Position numbers and translations under genes: made by a program | Shown: in pieces, positions 1 to 7,804 of the stretch | Position numbering within the stretch: the first letter of the stretch is position 1 | How the letters are laid out: the number at the start of each line of letters is the position of its first letter | The notes under the pieces: model-generated | The model's input: the letters and a program-made list of their open reading frames with translations, nothing else | What the model was told of the DNA's origin: nothing | Databases searched by the model: none | Assembly: GCF_001693415.1 (NCBI RefSeq) | Contig: NZ_MAKX01000002.1 | Location: 1-64,000, forward strand | Length of the DNA stretch: 64,000 nt | DNA from: Tenacibaculum soleae | GTDB taxonomy: Bacteria; Bacteroidota; Bacteroidia; Flavobacteriales; Flavobacteriaceae | Reading direction: 5' to 3'

Positions 1-41
1 CGCTAGCGTTCATCCTGAGCCAGGATCAAACTCTTCATTGT
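1..41 (-). rRNA. rrs: 16S ribosomal RNA, 5' end only (runs off the window)
   Basis: Read on the minus strand, this is the start of 16S rRNA. It contains the universal 27F site (AGAGTTTGATCCTGGCTCAG) followed by the bacterial continuation GATGAACGCTAGCG. Only about 40 nt are present, and the rest of the rRNA operon lies to the left of the window. The exact mature 5' end is estimated from the family and may be off by a few bases. Confidence 0.97.
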
Positions 42-293
42 ATATTTTAAATAATATTAATGAATAAGTTTCAAAAGAATTTGTTTAACGAAGTTAAACA
101 TGGTTATTCTACTCTTTGTTTACGCTGTCAATTTCAATATTTTCAATGAACGTGTCGAGTCGACACTCGCAAGTATTTTCAACTTGATTATCTTCTCAGA
201 CTTCTTGTAGAAATGCTAGATTCGAACTAACTGATTTTATTACCAAATCATTCCAAAATTTCTCTGATCGTTTTCGCTTTCTTAAAGCGGTTG

Positions 294-324
294 CAAATAT
301 ATAAACTTTTTAAAAACTGACAAA
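294..324 (-). promoter_or_regulatory. rRNA promoter P3 (proximal)
   Basis: Minus-strand TTTG at 324-321, a 19-nt spacer, then TATATTTG at 301-294. This is a perfect match to the Bacteroidetes housekeeping promoter. The predicted start is near 288, giving a leader of about 250 nt. It is the strongest promoter match in the window. Confidence 0.82.
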
Positions 325-394
325 ACTTTTTTGAAGTTTTTTTTAGTTTATTTTCGCGATGTTTTTAATGAACTTCCGAGTTTTAAACGGACTG

Positions 395-402
395 CAAAGA
401 TA
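395..402 (-). promoter_or_regulatory. possible rRNA promoter P2 (-7 box only)
   Basis: Minus-strand TATCTTTG at 402-395 fits TAnnTTTG. The best upstream match is CTTG at 427-424 with a 21-nt spacer, so the -33 element is poor. Its sequence context (TGCAAAnATA on the plus strand) resembles the other two boxes. Confidence 0.5.
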
Positions 403-525
403 CTTTCTTTCTTTTGATTTAAACAAGTTATTTGCAACTTATTTTTAATCTTTTCTTGATGATATCTTAACAATGTTTTATGAACTTTTACTAATCTTAA
501 ACTTGCGTTTTTCCCTTAGCGGGTG

Positions 526-556
526 CAAATATAGATCCCTTTTTTAACATGACAAT
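526..556 (-). promoter_or_regulatory. rRNA promoter P1 (distal)
   Basis: Minus-strand -7 box TATATTTG at 533-526, with ATTG at 556-553 exactly 19 nt upstream. The Bacteroidetes consensus is TTTG-N19-TAnnTTTG, so only one base of the -33 box deviates. Transcription should begin near 520, giving a leader of about 480 nt before 16S. Confidence 0.75.
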
Positions 557-652
557 GCTTTATTTTATGTTTTTTTTGATGTTTTTTACTGTGTATTGTT
601 TTTTAGATAGTTAGCTGTTTTTTATTTTATATAATCATCTTTAAATAGTTTT

Positions 653-750
653 GCGCGAGGGATTGAACGATCTGTTTGAGCTCTTTTTGCTTGGTAAAGC
701 TAAAAAGCGAGGAGTGAAAGCCCGACAATTTTTGCGAAAAATTGTCGCGC
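653..750. other. structured intergenic element of unknown function
   Basis: GCGCGA at 653-658 can pair with TCGCGC at 745-750 and close an element of about 100 nt. Inside it are a perfect 11-bp hairpin (723-733 with 737-747, loop GCG; it competes with the closing stem for the last bases) and a looser A/T-rich stem around 683-711. There is no coding potential. From memory, similar GC-richer elements recur in flavobacterial intergenic regions near rRNA operons, but I cannot verify this. It could be an ncRNA, a transcript end or a mobile repeat. Bases 751-1076 show nothing recognisable. Confidence 0.5.
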
Positions 751-1076
751 CATAAAAATAACTGACATATATTGTAGTAAAAATGATTTACTCGAAGAGC
801 AATATAAATACATTAAAAGCAGAGGGTAAACGAAAGTTGTTAAATCTAACATTTATACATTTTTCAAAACACTATATATATTCAAATATCATCAATACAA
901 AAATAAAAAACAAGTTTATGTAAATATAGAAAAACCATATGAAGCACCCTTAAATCATTATTAATATTCAAAGCAAACAACTTAAGAGTGTTTATAATTG
1001 TAATGTTAAGAAATGAATACGTTTTCTTTATTAAAGCAATAAACATATTTTTTAAATTTCAATTATAGAAAACAAG

Positions 1077-1104
1077 TTGTTTTTATCTTTTTACCCTAAA
1101 TTTG
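1077..1104 (+). promoter_or_regulatory. hutIG promoter
   Basis: -7 box TAAATTTG at 1097-1104, with TTG at 1077-1079 and a 17-nt spacer. It lies 24 nt before the hutI ATG. The -7 box is a full match, while the -33 element is partial and slightly close. Confidence 0.6.
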
Positions 1105-1128
1105 TACAATACATTTTAAGTAATTTAC

Positions 1129-2361
1129 ATGACAACTTTATTTATTAACATTAAAGAATTAATTCAAGTAAGAGAAGCTTCAATAAAAAAAGCTTCAGGT
1201 AAAGAAATGAGCATTTTACCTACCATTAAGAATGCTTTTTTACTGATTAAAGATGATAAGATTCTTGATTTTGGTCTTATGGATAATTTATCATCTTCTG
1301 CTGATAGAACAATTGATTGTGCCAGTAAAATGATTTTACCTACTTGGTGTGACTCTCATACACATATTGTTTACGCCGGTAACAGAGAACAAGAATTTGT
1401 TGATAGAATTAATGGGTTAACCTACGAAGAAATAGCAAATAAAGGTGGTGGTATTTTAAATTCGGCTAAAAAACTACAAAACACTTCTGAAGAAGATTTA
1501 TACCAACAATCTACTGTACGTTTAGAAGAAGTTATGAAACTTGGTACAGGTTCTGTAGAAATAAAGTCAGGTTATGGTTTAACAGTTGGTGCTGAATTAA
1601 AAATGTTACGTGTTATTAAAAGACTACGTGAAAATTATAAGTTACCGATCAAAGCTACTTTTTTAGGGGCCCATGCTTTTCCTAAAGAATTTAAAGACAA
1701 CAAAGAAGGTTATATTAATTTAATTATTAATGAAATGTTACCTAAAATAGCTGAAGAAAATTTAGCTGATTTTATTGATGCTTTTTGTGAAACTGGTTAC
1801 TTTTCGGTAGCAGATACTGACCGAATATTAGAAGCTGGTAAAAAATATGGCTTAACACCTAAAGTTCATGTAAATCAATTTACAACAATTGGCGGGGTTC
1901 AAGTTAGCGTAAAACACAATGCCTTATCAGTAGATCATTTAGAAGTGATGAACACTGATGATATCGAAACTTTAAAAGGTACCGATACAATGCCTGTTGC
2001 ACTACCTTCTTGTTCGTATTTTTTAAGTATTCCGTACACACCTGCTAGAAAAATTATAGATGCTGGCTTACCTTTGGCTTTAGCTACCGATTTTAATCCT
2101 GGTTCTACCCCATCTGGAAATATGAATTTTGTTGTAGCAACAGCCTGTATAAAAATGAAAATGACTCCAGAAGAAGCTATAAATGCCGCTACTATAAACG
2201 GTGCTTATGCCATGAACTTATCTGACGAAGTAGGAAGTATTACTATTGGTAAAAAAGCTAATTTTATTGTTACCAAAGATATTTTGAGCTACGGTGCTAT
2301 TCCGTATAACTTCGGTTCGGTTTTAATCGACTCAGTATTTATTAACGGAAAAGAAATTTAA
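1129..2361 (+). CDS. hutI: imidazolonepropionase
   Basis: Hydrolyses 4-imidazolone-5-propionate to N-formimidoyl-L-glutamate, the third step of histidine degradation in the cytoplasm. It is a 410-residue amidohydrolase-fold metalloenzyme. The metal motif DSHTH places His77 and His79 after the first beta strands, followed by the family-typical VYAGNREQEF and NKGGGI segments. FLGAHAFP, HVNQFTTIGG and ATDFNPGS further on match the active-site strands of HutI. The length is normal for the family. The ATG lies 24 nt after a good -7 box. The next gene, hutG, begins one base after the stop, so the two form an operon. hutH and hutU are not in this window. Confidence 0.96.
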   Translation: MTTLFINIKELIQVREASIKKASGKEMSILPTIKNAFLLIKDDKILDFGLMDNLSSSADRTIDCASKMILPTWCDSHTHIVYAGNREQEFVDRINGLTYEEIANKGGGILNSAKKLQNTSEEDLYQQSTVRLEEVMKLGTGSVEIKSGYGLTVGAELKMLRVIKRLRENYKLPIKATFLGAHAFPKEFKDNKEGYINLIINEMLPKIAEENLADFIDAFCETGYFSVADTDRILEAGKKYGLTPKVHVNQFTTIGGVQVSVKHNALSVDHLEVMNTDDIETLKGTDTMPVALPSCSYFLSIPYTPARKIIDAGLPLALATDFNPGSTPSGNMNFVVATACIKMKMTPEEAINAATINGAYAMNLSDEVGSITIGKKANFIVTKDILSYGAIPYNFGSVLIDSVFINGKEI

Positions 2362-2362
2362 A

Positions 2363-3358
2363 ATGCTTCAGCTATTTTCTAAAAATGATATTACCAGTTT
2401 TGTAAGTCTGCGAGAAGGAGAAACTAAATTAGGACAATCTGTACAAACAATTTCTAATCTTGAAAACATACATCTTACATCTGCCAAATTTGTTATTATT
2501 GGTGCCCCTGAAGATATTGGAGTAAAAATGAATTATGGTAATGGCGGAGCGCACACTGCATTTACACCTACATTAAAATCATTTTTAAACACACAAGAAA
2601 ATCAATTTATCAACGGTAAAGAAATTCTTGTTTTAGGCTATTTAAATTTTTTAAAAGAAACTTTAAACTTTGATGGTTCTGATAGAGAAAAAGGCGATTT
2701 ATTGGTAAAAGCTATTGATAGAGAATTATCCTCTATAATTAAAACAATTATTGAAGCTAATAAAATTCCGATAGTAATTGGTGGTGGTCATAACAATGCT
2801 TATGGTAATTTAAAAGGACTATCTGAAGGCAAAAAGCAAGCAATAAATGTAATTAATTTAGATGCACATACTGATTTACGTCGTTTAGAAGAACGTCATA
2901 GCGGTAACGGGTTTTCGTATGCAATTGAACACAAGTATTTAAATAAATATTTTATGTTTGGACTACATGAAAACTATACTCCACAATACGTTTTTGATTA
3001 TATACATACCAATGTAAATATTGATTACAACACCTATGAAGAATTAGAAATTTACAAATCGATTCCGTTTAAAAATGAATTGTTACGTGCCCAGAATTTT
3101 ATTCAAGAAAAACCTTTTGGCATAGAAATAGATTTAGATTGCATACAAAATTTTCCAAGTAGTGCAATGACACCTAGTGGTTTTACATCACAACAAGCAA
3201 GACAATTTGTGCATTATTTTGCTAAAAATAAAAATGCAAATTACATTCATATCTGCGAAGGTGCTCCGGCTGTTATGCAAGATCCTACTGCAACAAATCA
3301 AGTAGGTAAATTTATAAGTTATTTAATTACCGATTTTATAAAAGCTAAAAAACATTAA
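2363..3358 (+). CDS. hutG: formimidoylglutamase (arginase family)
   Basis: Cleaves N-formimidoyl-L-glutamate to glutamate and formamide, completing histidine degradation. The 331-residue ureohydrolase carries the binuclear manganese motifs of the arginase family: GGGHNN at 140-145 (His143), DAHTD at 167-171 and EIDLD at 255-259. The SAMTPSGFT segment is also typical. It is placed one base after hutI, which fits the assignment better than arginase or agmatinase. Its stop codon overlaps the stop of the convergent LytTR gene by three shared bases. Confidence 0.9.
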   Translation: MLQLFSKNDITSFVSLREGETKLGQSVQTISNLENIHLTSAKFVIIGAPEDIGVKMNYGNGGAHTAFTPTLKSFLNTQENQFINGKEILVLGYLNFLKETLNFDGSDREKGDLLVKAIDRELSSIIKTIIEANKIPIVIGGGHNNAYGNLKGLSEGKKQAINVINLDAHTDLRRLEERHSGNGFSYAIEHKYLNKYFMFGLHENYTPQYVFDYIHTNVNIDYNTYEELEIYKSIPFKNELLRAQNFIQEKPFGIEIDLDCIQNFPSSAMTPSGFTSQQARQFVHYFAKNKNANYIHICEGAPAVMQDPTATNQVGKFISYLITDFIKAKKH

Positions 3359-4110
3359 TCAATCCAATTTTTAAAATCTTTTACACGTTCTCTACTTACG
3401 ATAATTTCAGCTTCTGCATACGATTGTAAAATTAATTGTAATCGTGAATTTGTATATGAAACAATATCTTTTATAGCATTTATATGTACAATAAAAGTAC
3501 GATTTACTCTAAAAAAATTTTCAGGATTTAATTGCTCTTGCCAATGCTCTAGAGAATCATCGATTAAATAATTTCGGTTTGAGTTTGTATGAATATAGGT
3601 TGCTTTGTTTTCTGAGTAAAAACATTCAATTTCATCAACATGAATAATTTTTATATGCTGCCCTACTTTGATTGTAAATCGTTTTTTAAATTTTCTATCA
3701 ACCGGGTTTATCAATAATTTTCTAATATCATCAATATTTACCTTTACATCTGATTGTTTTGTTTGATTATCTTTAAACTTATCAACAGCAGATTTTAACT
3801 CATCTTCATCAAGGGGTTTTAATAAATAATCTATCGAATTTAATTTGAAAGCTTTCAAAGCATATTCATCATAAGCCGTGGTAAAAATGATAGCCGATTT
3901 TACTTGTATTTCTTCAAATATTTCAAATGATAATCCGTCTGATAATTGAATATCTAAAAAAATCAAATCAGGATGTTTGTTATTTTGAAACCAATTAATA
4001 GACTCTTCAACAGAGTGTAACATGGTTTTTACTTCTATACTTAAGGCAGATAACATTCTATTTAAACGCCTTGCCGCCGGCTTTTCATCTTCAATAATAA
4101 TTACATTCAT
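3355..4110 (-). CDS. LytTR-family response regulator
   Basis: DNA-binding response regulator of the LytR/AlgR type, 251 residues. The receiver domain (about 1-120) has the acidic pair Glu7/Asp8, phospho-acceptor Asp53 in FLDIQLSDG, and Lys at about 103 in LLKP. The C-terminal LytTR domain (about 145-250) binds DNA. It is the last gene of a minus-strand operon that starts with its likely partner kinase at 6725; the preceding 2TM gene ends 11 nt upstream. Its targets are unknown, and such regulators usually bind pairs of direct repeats. Confidence 0.92.
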   Translation of the reverse strand: MNVIIIEDEKPAARRLNRMLSALSIEVKTMLHSVEESINWFQNNKHPDLIFLDIQLSDGLSFEIFEEIQVKSAIIFTTAYDEYALKAFKLNSIDYLLKPLDEDELKSAVDKFKDNQTKQSDVKVNIDDIRKLLINPVDRKFKKRFTIKVGQHIKIIHVDEIECFYSENKATYIHTNSNRNYLIDDSLEHWQEQLNPENFFRVNRTFIVHINAIKDIVSYTNSRLQLILQSYAEAEIIVSRERVKDFKNWID

Positions 4111-4121
4111 TACTTATAAAG

Positions 4122-4433
4122 TTAGTTTTTTTCCATGTATTCTTTAATCTTCCGCTCTTCCCAGTTTTTACCGAGTAAATTTACAATTCCGAAAGTACTA
4201 ATAGCATGAAAAATTAAAAATAATCCCCAAATAAAAAACAATTTATAATTACTTGCCTCTGTTAATGCTTCTTTTACAGAAGCTCCAAATTGAATATCTT
4301 TATAAATTCTTCTTCCTATAAAAAATAAATTAACCAACACATATACAGCTAAATGTTTATAAAAACTTTTAATATCTTCAACTCTTTTTTGTGCTTTCAA
4401 GTATTTTTCTGATTGATTTTTCATCTTTTCCAT
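4122..4433 (-). CDS. 2TM-domain protein (copy 4 of the operon)
   Basis: Small membrane protein of 103 residues from the ATG at 4433. It has the 2TM-domain layout: an amphipathic AQKRVEDIK-type helix, a first membrane helix at about 28-47, a second at about 66-86, and the C-terminal signature NWEERKIKEYM. A longer reading from 4484 would overlap the previous gene by 43 nt, and the chosen start leaves an 8-nt gap, matching the close packing of its neighbours. The function is unknown. The location between kinase and regulator genes suggests a role in the same signalling pathway. Confidence 0.85.
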   Translation of the reverse strand: MEKMKNQSEKYLKAQKRVEDIKSFYKHLAVYVLVNLFFIGRRIYKDIQFGASVKEALTEASNYKLFFIWGLFLIFHAISTFGIVNLLGKNWEERKIKEYMEKN

Positions 4434-4441
4434 ACTACTAC

Positions 4442-4753
4442 TTATTTTTCGTTCATAAACTCGTTTACTTTTTTGTTTTCCCAATTTTCAAAAAAAGTAA
4501 TTTTATTTTTAAAAGCATATAGTCCGTGAACTAAAACCCCGAAAGCCCATAATAAACAATTTATCCAAATATTTGATTTCGCCCATTTTAAAGTTCCTTT
4601 ATTATGAATATGGCTTTCAAAAAAATTAAATATTGTATTTGAAAAAACTGCTAATATTAGCATCATAATTACAAATATTTGTAAGTGATTGTAAAAATTT
4701 TTAATTTTTTTTACTCGTTTTTCGGCTTTTATATAGTCATTTGTTAATTTCAT
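4442..4753 (-). CDS. 2TM-domain protein (copy 3 of the operon)
   Basis: 103-residue membrane protein with the same architecture as its neighbours: YIKAEKRVKKIKNFYNHL at the start, two membrane helices (about 23-45 and 62-82) and an ending of WENKKVNEFM, the most divergent version of the C-terminal signature in this set. It starts 2 nt after copy 2 ends. The hydrophobic segments and conserved ends support a real gene. The biochemical role is unknown. Confidence 0.85.
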   Translation of the reverse strand: MKLTNDYIKAEKRVKKIKNFYNHLQIFVIMMLILAVFSNTIFNFFESHIHNKGTLKWAKSNIWINCLLWAFGVLVHGLYAFKNKITFFENWENKKVNEFMNEK

Positions 4754-4755
4754 AA

Positions 4756-5076
4756 TTAAAAATCATTATCGTTCATGTATTCCTTTATCTTTTTTTGTTC
4801 CCAATCTTTCCCAAAAAACAAATTAGACCCAAAAACTCCTAACCAATGAAAAAATAATCCTATCCCCCAAAACAACCAAGTTGAATAGGTTCCGAAATGA
4901 GTAACTGCTTCTAGAAAACTAAGTTTATCTTCACTAGTTAAACCAAACACAATAATTCCTGATATAAAAATATTGACAACTATATAAACGGCTAAATGAA
5001 TATAAAAACCTTTAATTTTTTCAACTCTTTTTTTTGCTAAAATATATTTTTGTTCTTCTGAATAATCTATTTCCAT
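4756..5076 (-). CDS. 2TM-domain protein (copy 2 of the operon)
   Basis: Taken from the ATG at 5076 (106 residues), one base after the previous gene stops. A longer reading from 5100 would overlap that gene. It shows the KYILAKKRVEKIKGFYIHL start, two membrane helices and the signature DWEQKKIKEYM. It is clearly paralogous to the adjacent copies, so the cluster grew by tandem duplication. The role is unknown, presumably in the inner membrane next to the LytS-type kinase. Confidence 0.85.
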   Translation of the reverse strand: MEIDYSEEQKYILAKKRVEKIKGFYIHLAVYIVVNIFISGIIVFGLTSEDKLSFLEAVTHFGTYSTWLFWGIGLFFHWLGVFGSNLFFGKDWEQKKIKEYMNDNDF

Positions 5077-5077
5077 C

Positions 5078-5368
5078 TTATTTATTTTTTTTACCTTCAT
5101 TCATTATTTCTTTAATCTTACGTTCTTCCCAGTTTTTTACTATACTTGTTTTACTAAATACAAAAACACTTAAAAAATGACAAAAAAGTCCTGTTCCCCA
5201 ACCAATTAATGAAAACCAAAACCAATGAAAATGTGGTTCAAATTTTAAATTTGCAAAAATAATTATTGGTATAACGATACAATAAATTGTTAAATGTGTA
5301 TAAAATCCTTTAATCTTTTTAACTCTTTTTTGAGCTTGAATATATTGCTGTGGTTCTCTATCTTCCAT
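5078..5368 (-). CDS. 2TM-domain protein (copy 1 of the operon)
   Basis: Taken from the ATG at 5368 (96 residues), one base after the kinase stop; an upstream in-frame start at 5389 would overlap the kinase. The core segment FHWFWF, followed by a GWGTG-like turn, is nearly the same as FHWFWFPIFGWG in the 2TM domain fused to the kinase, so these two are the closest relatives in the cluster. It ends with NWEERKIKEIM. The function is unknown. Confidence 0.85.
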   Translation of the reverse strand: MEDREPQQYIQAQKRVKKIKGFYTHLTIYCIVIPIIIFANLKFEPHFHWFWFSLIGWGTGLFCHFLSVFVFSKTSIVKNWEERKIKEIMNEGKKNK

Positions 5369-5369
5369 T

Positions 5370-6725
5370 TTATTTATAATTTTTATCATCTTTCATCATT
5401 TCTTTAATCTTTCGTTCTTCCCAATTTTTTCCTAAAAAGATATTGTAATTATTTACTTCTAAGAAGTGGAAGGTTAATCCAACTCCCCATCCAAAAATTG
5501 GAAACCAAAACCAATGGAAACCTGGTGAAAATCGTAAATTTATAAATATTAAAAAAGGAATTACAATACAATAAGATGCTAAATTTTGATAAAACTCCTT
5601 TAATTTCTCTACTCTTTCAACAGCTCTTACATACTTGCTGTTTTCTATATTTTTTGAATCTAACGACATATTATTTGTTTTTATTAACAGCGGTAAACTC
5701 ACTGTAAATGTTTTATTGTTATTTTTAATTTCTACTCGTTTATTAGTAATTAAACCATACCTATCGGCTATATTTCTTAATCCAACTTTTGTGCTTTTTC
5801 CAATTGCTTCTTTAGGATTAACCGTATTTTGAATTTGTAAAAAACCATCTTGTTCAAAAATGTAAATTTCTAGAGGTTTTGCCGATGAAACTACATTGTG
5901 TTTTACTGCGTTTTCTAACAATAATTGTAATGATAATGGTACTATTTTTAAATCTAAGTTACTTACCGTGGTTGGAATATTAAATTGTACAGCATCTTCA
6001 AATCGCATTTGTAATAACTCCATATATGTTTTTGCAAACCTTAACTCCTCTTCTAACGGAATTAACTCTTTATTACGTTGCTCTAAAACATACCGATATA
6101 CTTTTGATAATTTTGTGGTAAATTTTTCTGCCTGCTTTGGATTTTCGCCAATTAATGATGTTAATACATTTAAACTATTAAATAAAAAATGAGGGTCTAA
6201 CTGACTTTTTAAAGTTTCAAACTTTGCGGTTTCAGTTTTCGCAACTATTTCATGTTGTGTTGTTTCTTGTTTTAATGACGCTTTCCAATTAATCATAAAA
6301 CTACGTGCATGAAAAAAACTTGCAATTCCTAAAGAAATTATAATCGCAAATAAATGCGACCAAAATAATTTTCCATCAAAAAAATCAGAAAACTTATGTT
6401 TAAAAATTAATACAAATTGTATATAATGAATTAACAAAACCGCTATAACAGTATAACAAATAGTTGCAATTATACCTGCCCAAACTCGTTCATTAGTTTG
6501 TGTAGCCCAGTTCCACCTAGTATTTAAATAATTATTAATTAATCCATTACCTAAGCCTAATATAAACGAATACATTGCTGAAAACAAGAACACAATTGCA
6601 GCACCTTTAAGCGTAAACTGTTGATTTATTATTGTAAAAATAACCCCAAAAACAATTGTAAGTTTTAAACATACTAATAAATCTTTTTTTAAGTCTATAA
6701 ATGTATTCGATGTATATTTTTGCAT
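5370..6725 (-). CDS. LytS-type sensor histidine kinase with C-terminal 2TM domain
   Basis: 451-residue membrane kinase. Residues 1-150 hold about four membrane helices. The His_kinase box LDPHFLFNSLN (phospho-acceptor His179) and the N-box LLLENAVKHN (Asn272) follow, then a degenerate ATP lid. A typical kinase of this family would end near residue 352. Here the reading frame continues through Met353 (codon at 5669-5667) into a complete 99-residue 2TM domain ending NWEERKIKEMM. Either this is a true fusion, or the 2TM part is also made separately from the internal ATG. It is the first gene of the operon with four 2TM proteins and the LytTR regulator, its probable partner. Confidence 0.92.
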   Translation of the reverse strand: MQKYTSNTFIDLKKDLLVCLKLTIVFGVIFTIINQQFTLKGAAIVFLFSAMYSFILGLGNGLINNYLNTRWNWATQTNERVWAGIIATICYTVIAVLLIHYIQFVLIFKHKFSDFFDGKLFWSHLFAIIISLGIASFFHARSFMINWKASLKQETTQHEIVAKTETAKFETLKSQLDPHFLFNSLNVLTSLIGENPKQAEKFTTKLSKVYRYVLEQRNKELIPLEEELRFAKTYMELLQMRFEDAVQFNIPTTVSNLDLKIVPLSLQLLLENAVKHNVVSSAKPLEIYIFEQDGFLQIQNTVNPKEAIGKSTKVGLRNIADRYGLITNKRVEIKNNNKTFTVSLPLLIKTNNMSLDSKNIENSKYVRAVERVEKLKEFYQNLASYCIVIPFLIFINLRFSPGFHWFWFPIFGWGVGLTFHFLEVNNYNIFLGKNWEERKIKEMMKDDKNYK

Positions 6726-6738
6726 TGTATTTGTGTTT

Positions 6739-7155
6739 CTAAAATTTAATTTTTAAAGATACATTTTTATCAGTAACCTTAAATTTTGCTTGCTCATATT
6801 CAGGTGGACCAAAACGATTCATCGCATTGTTAGAAACCCCATAATCTTCTATTGGCATCCCATTAGGTTCAAAATCCATTTTGTCATTATTATTCTTATC
6901 ATGAAAACAGATAATTGCATATTCACCAGTTGGTACATTTTTAAAAACAGCTACACTTTTGTTCTCTTTTATTTTAGATGAGATAGCTTGTAAAGGTTTA
7001 CCTCTAAAATTATCTTTTGTAAATAGTGCGTAACTTATTTTTCCTTTGTTAGATGTAGCATTAACTACAGTTGCTGTTATTGTGTTATTTTGAGCAATTA
7101 TATTTTTTGATATAAAAAGTAGTGTTCCGATTAAAACTAATGTTAAAAATTTCAT
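6739..7155 (-). CDS. DUF2141 secreted protein
   Basis: 138-residue exported protein. An N-terminal signal peptide (about 1-21, ending IIAQ) precedes a beta-sandwich DUF2141 domain with the typical KGKISYALF start, the VPTGEYAI turn and the acidic loop DKNNNDKMD. It is likely periplasmic or on the cell surface; the family function is unknown. It lies just upstream of the kinase operon on the same strand (13-nt gap) and could be co-transcribed with it. Confidence 0.85.
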   Translation of the reverse strand: MKFLTLVLIGTLLFISKNIIAQNNTITATVVNATSNKGKISYALFTKDNFRGKPLQAISSKIKENKSVAVFKNVPTGEYAIICFHDKNNNDKMDFEPNGMPIEDYGVSNNAMNRFGPPEYEQAKFKVTDKNVSLKIKF

Positions 7156-7264
7156 TTCTTATATTTTTATGGTTAATTACACTACAAATATGCTACTGAT
7201 CTATCGTTTTTAAAACTAAAAAAAACTGAACCGTATTTTTTTAAGGATGAACTGTAACAATTTG

Positions 7265-7272
7265 TATTTTTG
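7265..7272 (+). promoter_or_regulatory. -7 box upstream of the ECF sigma gene
   Basis: TATTTTTG fits TAnnTTTG and lies 34 nt before the GTG start. No good -33 TTTG was seen 17-21 nt upstream, so the promoter may need an activator or may be coincidental in AT-rich DNA. Confidence 0.4.
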
Positions 7273-7306
7273 AGCGACTTGTAACTAATCAACGATACTA
7301 AACTTA

Positions 7307-7801
7307 GTGAATAAAGAATTAGAAAATAAATTTTTATCTGATTTTGAAGCCAATCAAAACATTGTGCATAAGGTATGTAGAATTTATACGACAAACCAAG
7401 ATGCTCATAATGATTTGTTTCAGGAGGTAACAATTCAACTATGGAAAAACTACAGTAAATTTAGAGGAGATGCTAAATTTAGTACCTGGATGTACAGGGT
7501 TGCCTTAAACACAGCTATTTCTTTATACAGAAAATCAACTAGAACAGTAAAAACTAGAGATATTACCGAATATGCTTTTAAAATTAAAGCGGAAGATTAT
7601 GACGAAACAGAAGAGTTACAACTAAAAGCATTATACAATGCCATTAGAAAGTTAAATGATATTGATAAAGCACTAATATTTTTATACTTAGAAGATAAGC
7701 CTTATAAAGAGATATCTGTAACCTTAGGTATTAGTGAAGTAAATGCTCGTGTAAAAATGAATAGAGCAAAAGATAAATTAAAAAAAGTATTAAACCCATA
7801 A
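7307..7801 (+). CDS. ECF-type RNA polymerase sigma factor
   Basis: 164-residue sigma-70 family protein with only regions 2 and 4, the extracytoplasmic-function layout. Region 2 (about 10-80) holds NDLFQEVTIQLW and KFSTWMYRVALN, typical core-binding and -10-recognition helices. Region 4 (about 105-160) holds KPYKEISVTLGISEVNARVKMNRAK, the -35-recognition helix-turn-helix. The start is GTG, as no ATG is in frame upstream. The next gene encodes a membrane protein 3 nt later, which fits an anti-sigma pairing. The target promoters are unknown. Confidence 0.9.
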   Translation: MNKELENKFLSDFEANQNIVHKVCRIYTTNQDAHNDLFQEVTIQLWKNYSKFRGDAKFSTWMYRVALNTAISLYRKSTRTVKTRDITEYAFKIKAEDYDETEELQLKALYNAIRKLNDIDKALIFLYLEDKPYKEISVTLGISEVNARVKMNRAKDKLKKVLNP

Positions 7802-7804
7802 TTA

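Larger units (their letters stand above)
42..660 (-). promoter_or_regulatory. rRNA operon leader and promoter region
   Basis: This non-coding stretch lies upstream of the 16S gene and holds up to three copies of the Bacteroidetes -7 box, listed separately, at 294-301, 395-402 and 526-533. The transcribed leader also carries a short perfect hairpin (GTGTCG at 152-157, CGACAC at 161-166), which could be part of rRNA processing or antitermination. No convincing ORF was seen on either strand. Confidence 0.8.

Noticed and set aside
5635..6192. Plus-strand open frames of 65 and 98 codons inside the kinase gene
   Set aside because: They lie antisense to a well-supported kinase with intact motifs, have no family resemblance and arise from AT-rich codon use.
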